Assembly (NCBI GenBank): GCA_964370065.1
Contig: CAYJGK010000013.1
Span: 1 to 44,046, forward strand
Direction: 5' to 3'
DNA length: 44,046 nucleotides
Origin: CAMQRS01 sp964370065
Lineage (GTDB): Bacteria; Bacillota_I; Bacilli_A; Erysipelotrichales; Erysipelotrichaceae
Below are positions 8,557 through 15,846 of this stretch, piece after piece. The notes under the pieces are model-generated. The model made no database searches, was not told where the DNA came from, and saw nothing but the letters and a program-made list of their open reading frames with translations. Each line of letters starts with the position of its first letter. The first letter of the stretch is position 1. A program made the translations under genes and the position numbers.

Positions 8557-8983
8557 TTACTTAGTGGTGAATAAAGAGGTGTTACCAGAAATATTTATAA
8601 AGGTAATACAAGCAAAAGAAATGATGGAAAAAGGAGAATGTAGCCAAGTCTCTGAAGCTGTTAAAAAAGTAGGTATTTCTAGAAGTGCATATTATAAGTA
8701 TAAAGATCATGTGCATAGTGTGAATCGTTCTAATATGGAACGTAGAGCAGTCATTTCTTTTACGTTATCACATCGTCAAGGAACATTATCTGAAGTTTTG
8801 CATGTTTTAACAAGTAGTCGATGCAATATTATTACGATTAATCAAAATATTCCGATACGTAATCAAGCAAGAGTGACAATAAGTATTGATGTGAGCGAAA
8901 TGGGGTTTCCAATTGAAGAATTAGTACAAGGTATTGCAAAAGTAGATGGAGTGAGTAAAAGTAACTTAGTATCCATTGAATAA
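8546..8983 (+). CDS. thrR: ThrR/PheB-type ACT-domain regulator
   Basis: A 145-residue protein with the architecture of the PheB/YszB (UPF0735) family. The N-terminal part, YLVVNKEVLPEIFIKVIQAK followed by VSEAVKKVGISRSAYYKYKD, resembles a helix-turn-helix; an ACT domain occupies about residues 68-145 (RQGTLSEVLHVL, NIPIRNQARVTISI). Family knowledge: B. subtilis ThrR (YszB) is a DNA-binding factor that controls hom and thrD in threonine biosynthesis. Its position as the third gene of thrC-thrB fits that role, with the ACT domain as the probable amino-acid sensor. I chose the ATG at 8546, inside the end of thrB, because GGGAG lies about 11 nt upstream; the ATG at 8549 is the alternative. Target binding here is inferred. 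Confidence 0.85.
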   Translation: MMDNYLVVNKEVLPEIFIKVIQAKEMMEKGECSQVSEAVKKVGISRSAYYKYKDHVHSVNRSNMERRAVISFTLSHRQGTLSEVLHVLTSSRCNIITINQNIPIRNQARVTISIDVSEMGFPIEELVQGIAKVDGVSKSNLVSIE

Positions 8984-8985
8984 GA

Positions 8986-9014
8986 TTGTAGTTCTAAAAA
9001 AGATATGTTATAAT
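8986..9014 (+). promoter_or_regulatory. Extended -10 promoter of the sepF operon
   Basis: TTGTAG (8986-8991), a 17-nt spacer and TATAAT (9009-9014) preceded by TGT (9006-9008), an extended -10. The start codon is 28 nt downstream, with GGAGG at 9028-9032. No terminator is visible after thrR, so read-through from the threonine operon cannot be excluded. Confidence 0.65.
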
Positions 9015-9041
9015 TATTAGGTAAATTGGAGGACACAAACA

Positions 9042-9443
9042 ATGAGTATTACGCAAAAAATTAAAGATTTTATTACTCCTATCGATGAGGATGAAGAATA
9101 CGTTGAGTATGAAGATAATGAAGTAGAACCAATTAATGAATATGAAAGAACGAAATCAAAAGCAGTTTCTAAATTAGCAAGTGACACAAAAATGGTGTTG
9201 TTTGAACCTAGAACTTTTGAAGAAGTAGACGAAGTAGCTAGACGAATTAAAGAAAATAGAGCAGTTGTAGTTAATTTACATAAATTAACTAGAGAATATG
9301 CACAACGCACAATTGATTTTTTAACTGGAGTTACTTTTGCATTGGATGGGTCAATCCAAAAAATCGGTACCAATGTAATCTTATGTGCACCACGTACAAT
9401 GGGTGTTCATGGAACTATTGATGGCGATAAAAACGAAGCATAA
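9042..9443 (+). CDS. sepF: Cell division protein SepF
   Basis: FtsZ-binding protein that helps align the Z-ring and attach it to the membrane. The 133 residues have the expected layout: a short N-terminal amphipathic helix (SITQKIKDFITP), an acidic linker, and the compact C-terminal SepF domain (about 48-125) with VVVNLHKLTREYAQRTIDFL and TFALDGSIQKIG. The length is slightly below the ~150 residues of Bacillus SepF. Its end overlaps the start of the YlmH-like gene. ftsA and ftsZ are not adjacent but lie 31 kb downstream. Confidence 0.95.
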   Translation: MSITQKIKDFITPIDEDEEYVEYEDNEVEPINEYERTKSKAVSKLASDTKMVLFEPRTFEEVDEVARRIKENRAVVVNLHKLTREYAQRTIDFLTGVTFALDGSIQKIGTNVILCAPRTMGVHGTIDGDKNEA

Positions 9444-10188
9444 AAATATTTTAATGCATTATAAGGGGTATGAGGAGTTGGTCAGCAAAATCATCGATTT
9501 AGGTGAAAAAGCAAAACGTTACCAAACGACTATTTATACCTCTTTTTTGAACGAATACGAACAAAAAATAGTACGTGAAGTATTGTTTGATTGTTGTATT
9601 GTGCAAGTTGGAGGTTATCCAGATGCTGAATTAAAACGCTGTGCAATCAGTGTGTATGAGCAAGAAACAACGATACCGATTAGTTGTTTACAAGCTAAAT
9701 TCGATACGAAATTCTCAAAGGTAAATCATCGTGATGTATTAGGTGCCCTGATGAATTTAGGAATAGAACGAGATAAAATAGGAGATATCATTGTAGAGGA
9801 AGGTGTCATTTATATTTTTGTATGTAGTGAATTACAAGATTATATAGTGATGAATTTAACTCAAATCAGGCGATGCAAAGTGGGATTCACACATTATAAT
9901 GGTACGATTAAACAAACTAAAAAATGGGAATATAAAGAAAAAATCATTAGTAGCATGCGACTTGATTGCATAGTTAGTGCATGTATTAGTTGCAATAGAG
10001 AAAAAGCAAAAAAATTAATCCAAGCAAAGCATGTAAAAGTCAATCAAATTGTGCTTGAAGAAAGTGCATATGTATGTAATAATAATTGTACCGTTTCAAT
10101 TCAAAGATATGGAAGATTTAATGTGCAAAATCAAGCACGAAAAACTCGAAAAGATAAATGCGTAATTGAAATTGGGAAATATGTATAG
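9421..10188 (+). CDS. ylmH: YlmH-family RNA-binding protein (S4 domain)
   Basis: Homologue of the B. subtilis ylmH product, which sits between sepF and divIVA in many Firmicutes and is linked to ribosome function. The C-terminal ~70 residues form an S4 RNA-binding domain (MRLDCIVSACISCNREKAKK, then IQAKHVKVNQIVLEESAYVC). The N-terminal ~180 residues match the YlmH fold in outline (VQVGGYPDAELKRCA; HRDVLGALMNLGIERDKIGDI). The start is uncertain. I prefer the ATG at 9421, inside sepF; the ATG at 9454 just after sepF is possible but lacks a visible RBS. In-frame codons from 9385 to 9420 read through the conserved end of sepF and are unlikely to be used. Confidence 0.88.
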   Translation: MAIKTKHKNILMHYKGYEELVSKIIDLGEKAKRYQTTIYTSFLNEYEQKIVREVLFDCCIVQVGGYPDAELKRCAISVYEQETTIPISCLQAKFDTKFSKVNHRDVLGALMNLGIERDKIGDIIVEEGVIYIFVCSELQDYIVMNLTQIRRCKVGFTHYNGTIKQTKKWEYKEKIISSMRLDCIVSACISCNREKAKKLIQAKHVKVNQIVLEESAYVCNNNCTVSIQRYGRFNVQNQARKTRKDKCVIEIGKYV

Positions 10189-10200
10189 GGGGTAAGCATA

Positions 10201-10659
10201 ATGAGTTTTGATGTAATGAAATTTGGTTATAACCGTTACCAAGTAGATGATAAAGTGCAAGAATTAAATGCTGAAATCGAATTATTACAACGTCAGCTCA
10301 ATGCCTATCAAAAACAAGGGGAAGCAGATGCAAGCCAAATATTGGAATTGAGAAACAAATTGTCAGGTATGCAAAATGAATTGACAGTGCGTGAAAAAGC
10401 AGCAGCTGATTTAACTCAGTTAGCCTTAAAAGAAGCGAATGCAGTCATTTCGAATGCAACAAAAAATGCTGATTTAATTATTAAGGAAGCAATACTAAGT
10501 GCTAAAGAAATTTTAGTGGACATGAGTAAACTAGGAGTGGAAGCACAAGAGATGAAGGAACATATGAATGAGCAACTAGAGCTATTAACAAGTGCTCTAG
10601 ACAACTTTGAAGTTCCACCTATTCCAAGCAAAGAATTATTAGATGCATGCGATGAATAA
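10201..10659 (+). CDS. divIVA: DivIVA-family cell-pole/septum protein
   Basis: The 152-residue protein has the short DivIVA N-terminal domain (about residues 1-30, with FGYNRYQVDDKVQELNAEIE) and then a long, Ala/Glu/Lys-rich coiled coil (about 25-130). Family knowledge: the N-terminal domain senses negative membrane curvature and the coiled coil oligomerises, recruiting division or wall proteins to poles and septa. Placement after sepF and ylmH and before ileS is the conserved Firmicutes order, which supports DivIVA over a generic coiled-coil protein. A GGGGG-rich RBS precedes the ATG, 12 nt after ylmH. No terminator separates it from the T-box leader. Confidence 0.87.
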   Translation: MSFDVMKFGYNRYQVDDKVQELNAEIELLQRQLNAYQKQGEADASQILELRNKLSGMQNELTVREKAAADLTQLALKEANAVISNATKNADLIIKEAILSAKEILVDMSKLGVEAQEMKEHMNEQLELLTSALDNFEVPPIPSKELLDACDE

Positions 10660-10664
10660 GACAC

Positions 10665-10876
10665 GCTAATAATAAAAGATTAACAGAGAACTAATGGTTG
10701 GTGCAAATTAGTATGATGTTATTATTAGATATCACTTAGGAGCAGACTTTCTGAAAATAATAGTAAGAAAGTACGGGCACTCTACGTTACAGAGGTTAAG
10801 TGCATACACATAGTGTATGAACTAAGGTGGTACCGCGTAAGTAAATCACGTCCTTAGAGTAATCTAGGGACTTTTT
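10665..10876 (+). ncRNA. T-box leader, tRNA-Ile responsive
   Basis: A T-box riboswitch upstream of ileS. The canonical T-box AAGGTGGTACCGCG is at 10824-10837. Stem I pairs CTAATAATAA (10669-10678) with TTATTATTAG (10719-10728); it contains the AGAGA motif (10685-10689) and an apical hairpin CTAAT/ATTAG with loop GGTTGGTGCAA (10696-10706). The likely specifier codon is ATC (10731-10733), for isoleucine, matching the downstream gene. A small stem III hairpin (10804-10818) precedes the T-box. Known mechanism: uncharged tRNA pairs with the specifier and the T-box bulge and stabilises the antiterminator, allowing ileS transcription. I see no clear promoter between divIVA and the leader, so it may be transcribed from the sepF promoter. 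Confidence 0.95.
10850..10876 (+). terminator. T-box regulated intrinsic terminator
   Basis: GTCCTTAG (10850-10857) pairs with CTAGGGAC (10864-10871, one G-T pair), followed by TTTTT at 10872-10876. It is mutually exclusive with the T-box antiterminator. Confidence 0.9.
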
Positions 10877-10898
10877 CTTTATATAGGAGGTAAATGAA

Positions 10899-13625
10899 AT
10901 GGAATATAAAGACACATTATTGATGCCAAAAACAGATTTTGAGATGAGAGGTAAATTACCGACCAAAGAGCCGAAAATTCAAAAGAAGTGGCAAGAAGAA
11001 AAATTGTATAACCAAATGTTGGATAAAAGAGAAGGGTGCGAATCATTTGTATTACACGATGGGCCTCCGTATGCAAATGGAGATATCCACTTGGGGCATG
11101 GTTTAAATAAAACATTAAAAGATGTAATTGTGCGTTCTAAGTTTATGGCTGGATACAAAACACCTTTTATTCCAGGATGGGATACACATGGGTTACCAAT
11201 TGAGACAGCAATTACTAAATTAGGACACGATCGTAAGAAGATGCCGATTGCTGACTTTAGAAAATTATGTCATGATTTCGCTTTAGAACAGGTAGCTAAA
11301 CAAAAAGAAGGTTTCTTAGGTTTAGGATGTATTGGTGATTATGACAACCCATACATTACTTTACAAAAAACATTTGAAGCAAAACAAGTAGAGGTATTTG
11401 GGAAAATGGCAATGTCTGGCTTAATCTATAAAGGATTAAAACCAGTGTATTGGTCACCAAGTAGTGAAAGTGCACTAGCAGAAGCAGAAATTGAATACCA
11501 AGATATCAAATCACCTACTATTTTTGTTAAATTTAACGTAAAAGATGGAAAAGGATTATTAACAAGTGCTGACAGTTTTGTTATTTGGACAACAACACCT
11601 TGGACGATTCCAGCGAATCTAGCAATTTGTTTAAATGAAAAATTTGACTATGCTTTAGTGGAAACAGAAAAAGGAAACATTATTTTATTAGATGAAAAAG
11701 TAGAAGAGCTTTGTGATAAATTTGGTTTAGAAACACGCAATGTAATTAAAAAATTTAAAGGTAGAGAATTAGAAATGATTACTTGTCAACATCCTTTATA
11801 TGAGCGTGAATCATTAGTGATTTTAGGCGATCATGTAACCAATGAAGCAGGAACAGGATGTGTCCATACAGCACCTGGTTTTGGTGCAGATGACTTCTTT
11901 ATCGGTTCTAAATATGGTTTAGAAGCATTCTGTAATGTGAATGAGCAAGGGTGTATGACAGCTGAGGCTGGTGAATTCTTAGAAGGGCAATATGTAGATG
12001 TTGCCAATAAAACAGTCACTCAGAAATTAGATGAGCTAGGGAATTTATTAAAATTAGAATTTATTACTCACTCTTACCCTCATGATTGGAGAACAAAAAA
12101 GCCTATTATCTTTAGAGCCACAACACAGTGGTTTGCTTCAATCGAACAAATTCGTCAACAATTATTAGATGAAATTAATGTAGTAGATTGGACACCAAAA
12201 TGGGGTCAACAAAGAATGCACAATATGATTGCTGATCGTGGTGATTGGTGTATTTCTAGACAAAGAGCTTGGGGAGTACCAATTCCTATTTTCTACTCTG
12301 AAGATGATATGCCAATTATGGATGCCGTTGTATTTGAACATGTAGCTAAATTATTTGAAACACAGGGAAGCAATATTTGGTTTGAAAAAGAAGTGAACGA
12401 ATTATTACCAGAAGGATATACGCACCCAAAAAGCCCAAACAATATTTTCAAAAAAGAAACGGACACAATGGATGTTTGGTTTGATTCTGGGTCAAGTCAC
12501 ACCGGTTCATTAATTGAAAGTGGATTATCATACCCAGCTGATTTATACTTTGAAGGGAGTGATCAATACCGTGGGTGGTTCAATTCATCATTAATTATTG
12601 GTACGGCTGTTCATGGTAAGTCACCATACAAACAAGTATTATCTCATGGATTCTGTATGGATGAAAAAGGTGTGAAAATGTCTAAATCGCAATGGAATGC
12701 TGTAGCGCCAAGTAAAGTGACAAGTCAATATGGAGCCGATATCTTACGTTTATGGGCAACAACAGTAGATTATCAACAAGATTGCTCGATGGGTGACAAC
12801 ATCTTAAAGCAAGTATCTGAAAACTACCGTAAAGTAAGGAATACATTTAAGTTCTTATTAGGGAATGTGAATCCTGCTGATTTTACTAAAGCTGATTTAG
12901 TGGCTGTAGAACAATTAGAAATTGTAGATAAGCATGTATTAATTCAATTATATGAATTAAGTAAAGAGGTGAAACTAGCTTATACAAACTATGAATTCCC
13001 TTCTGTAACAACTAAATTAAGTACTTTTATGACAAATGTATTAAGTGCTTACTATACAGATTTTACAAAAGATATTTTATACATTGAGAAAAAAGATAGT
13101 TTACGTAGAAGACAAGTACAAACCGTTATTTATCATGCAGTTGATACTTTAGTGAAATTATGGTCTCCAATCTTAGCTCATACAGCAGAAGAGATTACTT
13201 GGTTCTTTGATGAATACAATGGAGAAAGTGTACACTTACAATCATTTAATGAAGAAGTAGTAATGGAAGATGTACAAGAAATTAAAATGAATATGAATGC
13301 ATTGTTTGCATTACGTAGTGATGTATTTAAAGCAATTGAAGAAGCAAGAGCTGCTAAAGTAGTCGGTAAATCTTTAGAAGCACACGTAACATTACAAGTG
13401 AGTGACGAAGTGAAATCATTATTAGATAGCATCTTAGGTGACAAAATTGCCCAATGGTTTATTGTATCGAAAGTAAGTTTTACATCACAAACTTTAACTG
13501 CTTATGAAACAAGTGGTGTAGCTGTTGAAAAATGTGAAGGTGTAGTTTGTCCAAGATGTTGGAACATTACACAAAGTACGCATGAAGACGGCTTATGTGA
13601 ACGTTGTGAAACGGTTTTAAAATAA
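10899..13625 (+). CDS. ileS: Isoleucyl-tRNA synthetase
   Basis: Class I synthetase charging tRNA-Ile, 908 residues, close to the usual ~920 for bacterial-type IleRS. Visible elements are the HIGH-type motif HLGH at residues 64-67 within DGPPYANGDIHLGHGLNK, the editing domain with WTTTPWTIPANLAI, the KMSKS loop at 593-597, and a C-terminal zinc ribbon (CPRCWNITQ and CERC). The ATG has a perfect AGGAGG (10885-10890) 8 nt upstream. Expression is controlled by the upstream T-box. Confidence 0.98.
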   Translation: MEYKDTLLMPKTDFEMRGKLPTKEPKIQKKWQEEKLYNQMLDKREGCESFVLHDGPPYANGDIHLGHGLNKTLKDVIVRSKFMAGYKTPFIPGWDTHGLPIETAITKLGHDRKKMPIADFRKLCHDFALEQVAKQKEGFLGLGCIGDYDNPYITLQKTFEAKQVEVFGKMAMSGLIYKGLKPVYWSPSSESALAEAEIEYQDIKSPTIFVKFNVKDGKGLLTSADSFVIWTTTPWTIPANLAICLNEKFDYALVETEKGNIILLDEKVEELCDKFGLETRNVIKKFKGRELEMITCQHPLYERESLVILGDHVTNEAGTGCVHTAPGFGADDFFIGSKYGLEAFCNVNEQGCMTAEAGEFLEGQYVDVANKTVTQKLDELGNLLKLEFITHSYPHDWRTKKPIIFRATTQWFASIEQIRQQLLDEINVVDWTPKWGQQRMHNMIADRGDWCISRQRAWGVPIPIFYSEDDMPIMDAVVFEHVAKLFETQGSNIWFEKEVNELLPEGYTHPKSPNNIFKKETDTMDVWFDSGSSHTGSLIESGLSYPADLYFEGSDQYRGWFNSSLIIGTAVHGKSPYKQVLSHGFCMDEKGVKMSKSQWNAVAPSKVTSQYGADILRLWATTVDYQQDCSMGDNILKQVSENYRKVRNTFKFLLGNVNPADFTKADLVAVEQLEIVDKHVLIQLYELSKEVKLAYTNYEFPSVTTKLSTFMTNVLSAYYTDFTKDILYIEKKDSLRRRQVQTVIYHAVDTLVKLWSPILAHTAEEITWFFDEYNGESVHLQSFNEEVVMEDVQEIKMNMNALFALRSDVFKAIEEARAAKVVGKSLEAHVTLQVSDEVKSLLDSILGDKIAQWFIVSKVSFTSQTLTAYETSGVAVEKCEGVVCPRCWNITQSTHEDGLCERCETVLK

Positions 13626-13632
13626 TAAAATG

Positions 13633-13667
13633 ACAAGTAATAGACACTAGTTTATTACTTGTTTTTT
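13633..13667 (+). terminator. Terminator after ileS
   Basis: ACAAGTAATA (13633-13642) pairs with TATTACTTGT (13653-13662) around a 10-nt loop, followed by a run of six T. Confidence 0.85.
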
Positions 13668-13681
13668 ATGAATAGATAGTA

Positions 13682-13690
13682 TGGTAAAAT
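13682..13690 (+). promoter_or_regulatory. Extended -10 element of the two-component operon
   Basis: TGG-TAAAAT (13682-13690) is an extended -10; no good -35 is visible because the region is the T-tract of the preceding terminator. The response-regulator ATG lies 22 nt downstream with an AAGGAG site between. Confidence 0.5.
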
Positions 13691-13712
13691 AGAAAAAGAA
13701 AAGGAGATACTT

Positions 13713-14393
13713 ATGAAGATATTAATTGCTGATGATGAAAAAGATATTCGAAATTTAATCAAACTATATCTAGCGAATGAACAGTGTGAAATGATAGAAG
13801 CAAGTAATGGGCAAGAAGTATTAGAACGCATAGACGATACTATTGATTTGGTATTATTAGATATAATGATGCCCCAATTAGATGGCATTCAAACTTGTAT
13901 TGAAATTAGAAAGAAATATATGACACCTATTATATTTTTAAGTGCCAAAAGTGAAGAGCTTGACCAATATATTGGCTTTAGTTCAGGTGCTGATGATTAT
14001 ATTACAAAACCATTTAATCCTCTTGATTTAACATCACGTATTAAAGCGCACACTAGAAGGTTTCGAATGTTTAACACGAATTTAATACAAGAAGATGTAA
14101 TTCGAATACATGACTTTGTTGTAGATTTCAAATCAAAAACAATTACTAAAAACAACAATGAGATAAAATGCACAAAAATAGAATTTGAAATTTTAAAGTT
14201 ATTCTTAAAAAATAGAAAAAGAGTGTTTAGTTTAGAACAAATATATGAACTAGTTTGGCATGAAAATTGTGTAATGAATGCACAAAGCACCGTATCTGTT
14301 CACATTCGAAACTTGCGCACTAAAATAGAAGATGATTTAACGAATCCAAAAATTATTAAAACTGTATGGGGGAGTGGTTATCGTGTGGATTAA
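13713..14393 (+). CDS. OmpR/PhoB-family response regulator (VanR-like)
   Basis: A 226-residue regulator with an N-terminal receiver domain and a C-terminal winged helix. Receiver residues are the acidic pair D7/D8, phospho-acceptor D50 (LLDIMMPQLDG), S77 in FLSAKS and K99 in ITKPF. The DNA-binding part (about 128-226) has KIEFEILKLFLKNRKRVFS and TVSVHIRNLRTKIEDD, typical of the family, ending KTVWGSGYRVD. The kinase gene overlaps its 3' end, so the pair is co-translated. The targets are not known. The glycosylation operon immediately downstream is a candidate, but it has its own terminator and promoter. Confidence 0.93.
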   Translation: MKILIADDEKDIRNLIKLYLANEQCEMIEASNGQEVLERIDDTIDLVLLDIMMPQLDGIQTCIEIRKKYMTPIIFLSAKSEELDQYIGFSSGADDYITKPFNPLDLTSRIKAHTRRFRMFNTNLIQEDVIRIHDFVVDFKSKTITKNNNEIKCTKIEFEILKLFLKNRKRVFSLEQIYELVWHENCVMNAQSTVSVHIRNLRTKIEDDLTNPKIIKTVWGSGYRVD

Positions 14394-15741
14394 AAAAATA
14401 TCAAAATCAATTTATGTATCCATTGTTTTTACCATTACTTTATCTACGCTAGTATCCTTATGTTTGTACTTTGGTTTAGTTAAAATGGCAGACCAATATA
14501 TATTCTTACAAAATAATAAACATTTCCAACAAGAATATGAAGAAATTGATTCTATCTATCAAGCAATACAAGAAATAGTGAATAGTTATCAATTATCATT
14601 AGGGCAAGTAAAAACCATTGATTTTAATCAATTAGATATTTATGAAACAATTTATTTCGAAAATAAAAAAGAAATTGTATCGATGATTGAAAACTATGAA
14701 ATAGAAATCATTGCTGAACCTTGGAGTAACAGTTTGGAAAATCCACTGGAACCTCTGATTAAAACAAATGGATATCGATTTGCCATTACATTTGTAGATT
14801 TAAATGCCTTTATTGAAATTAGACCTACTAATATAGATACAAATAGTAATGAATTATATATCTTATCTACCCTGATAAGTCTATTCGTATTTTTTGTTTT
14901 AACTATTTATTTATTATATCGCCAATTATCTTATATTAAAGTCGTGGAGCAAGGTATTAAAATTATTGCGAAAGAAGATATGTTGTATAAAATACCAATT
15001 AAAGGGAGTAATGAATTACAATCTTTAGCGACTAGTATTAATGAAATGGGTGAGCAATTACACACTAAAATTCAACAAGAGCGAGATAATGAATTAGCAC
15101 AGCGCTTATTGATTACTAATATTTCGCATGATTTAAAAACACCATTAACATCAATGATTGGTTATATGGATATCGTGCAAAGTAAAATAGATCAATCTAG
15201 TGAGTTATATGAATATACAAGCATAGCAAAACGAAATGGAAAGCGATTAGAGAAACTCATTAATGATTTATTTTTATATAGTAAATTAATTAGTCGAGAT
15301 GTTATTATCCATAATCAAAATCTTGATTTATGTGTCATGATGAAACAAATTGTTGAAATGAGAATAGAACACATTACGTATGCAGAGCAAGTTGATAAGT
15401 TGTTAGTATCTGTAGACCCCTTGCATTTACATCGGGTAATTGATAATTTATTATCGAACGCTTTCAAGTATGGGAAGCAACTGGATAGTATAAATATTAC
15501 TGTGTATCAAGAGGATGGTTTTGCCATGATTAGGATGGATAATGTTACCGAGGATGACTTAAGTAATCGTTTAGACTTTATTAAGACACGATTGAATACA
15601 GGAATGGAAGATCGTTCAAATGGTTCATCCGGTTTAGGCTTGTCTATTGTTGAAGAGTTATTATTGACGATGAATGGACAATTATTATTACAATATGATA
15701 ACTATGTATTTAGTGCAATCATTAAGTTGCCTAGTTTATAA
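14383..15741 (+). CDS. Membrane sensor histidine kinase (VanS-like)
   Basis: Partner of the preceding regulator. The protein has an N-terminal membrane helix (about residues 8-28), an extracytoplasmic sensor region of about 130 residues, a second helix (about 160-182) followed by a HAMP-like segment, HisKA with phospho-acceptor His249 in ISHDLKTPLTSMIGY, and a HATPase domain with N-box HRVIDNLLSNAFKYG and a GSSGLGLSIVEEL glycine box. I place the start at the GTG at 14383, overlapping the regulator's last 11 nt, because GGGGGAG lies 8 nt upstream; the in-frame GTG at 14374 overlaps that site. The sensor region shows no domain I recognise, so the signal is unknown. Confidence 0.92.
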   Translation: MWIKKISKSIYVSIVFTITLSTLVSLCLYFGLVKMADQYIFLQNNKHFQQEYEEIDSIYQAIQEIVNSYQLSLGQVKTIDFNQLDIYETIYFENKKEIVSMIENYEIEIIAEPWSNSLENPLEPLIKTNGYRFAITFVDLNAFIEIRPTNIDTNSNELYILSTLISLFVFFVLTIYLLYRQLSYIKVVEQGIKIIAKEDMLYKIPIKGSNELQSLATSINEMGEQLHTKIQQERDNELAQRLLITNISHDLKTPLTSMIGYMDIVQSKIDQSSELYEYTSIAKRNGKRLEKLINDLFLYSKLISRDVIIHNQNLDLCVMMKQIVEMRIEHITYAEQVDKLLVSVDPLHLHRVIDNLLSNAFKYGKQLDSINITVYQEDGFAMIRMDNVTEDDLSNRLDFIKTRLNTGMEDRSNGSSGLGLSIVEELLLTMNGQLLLQYDNYVFSAIIKLPSL

Positions 15742-15759
15742 ATCTTTTAAATTTCTTTC

Positions 15760-15804
15760 AAAAAACTTTTATGATTCTTAAAATGAATCTAAAAGTTTTT
15801 TTTT
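15760..15804 (+). terminator. Terminator after the histidine kinase gene
   Basis: AAAACTTTTATGATTC pairs with GAATCTAAAAGTTTT with a single bulged base, followed by a long T tract (15795-15804). Confidence 0.75.
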
Positions 15805-15811
15805 ATTTACT

Positions 15812-15820
15812 TGCTATACT
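15812..15820 (+). promoter_or_regulatory. Extended -10 promoter of the glycosylation operon
   Basis: TGC-TATACT (15812-15820) is an extended -10 without a recognisable -35, since the upstream sequence is the terminator T tract. The start codon is 26 nt downstream with AAGGTGAG as RBS. Confidence 0.55.
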
Positions 15821-15846
15821 TTTAGTGAAAGCAAAAAGGTGAGAAC

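Noticed and set aside
9017..9373. Open frame antisense to sepF
   Set aside because: Ser/Thr-rich, unlike any family, and fully shadowed by the well-supported sepF. Other antisense frames over thrC, ileS, gltB, priA, ftsZ and uraA were dropped for the same reason.
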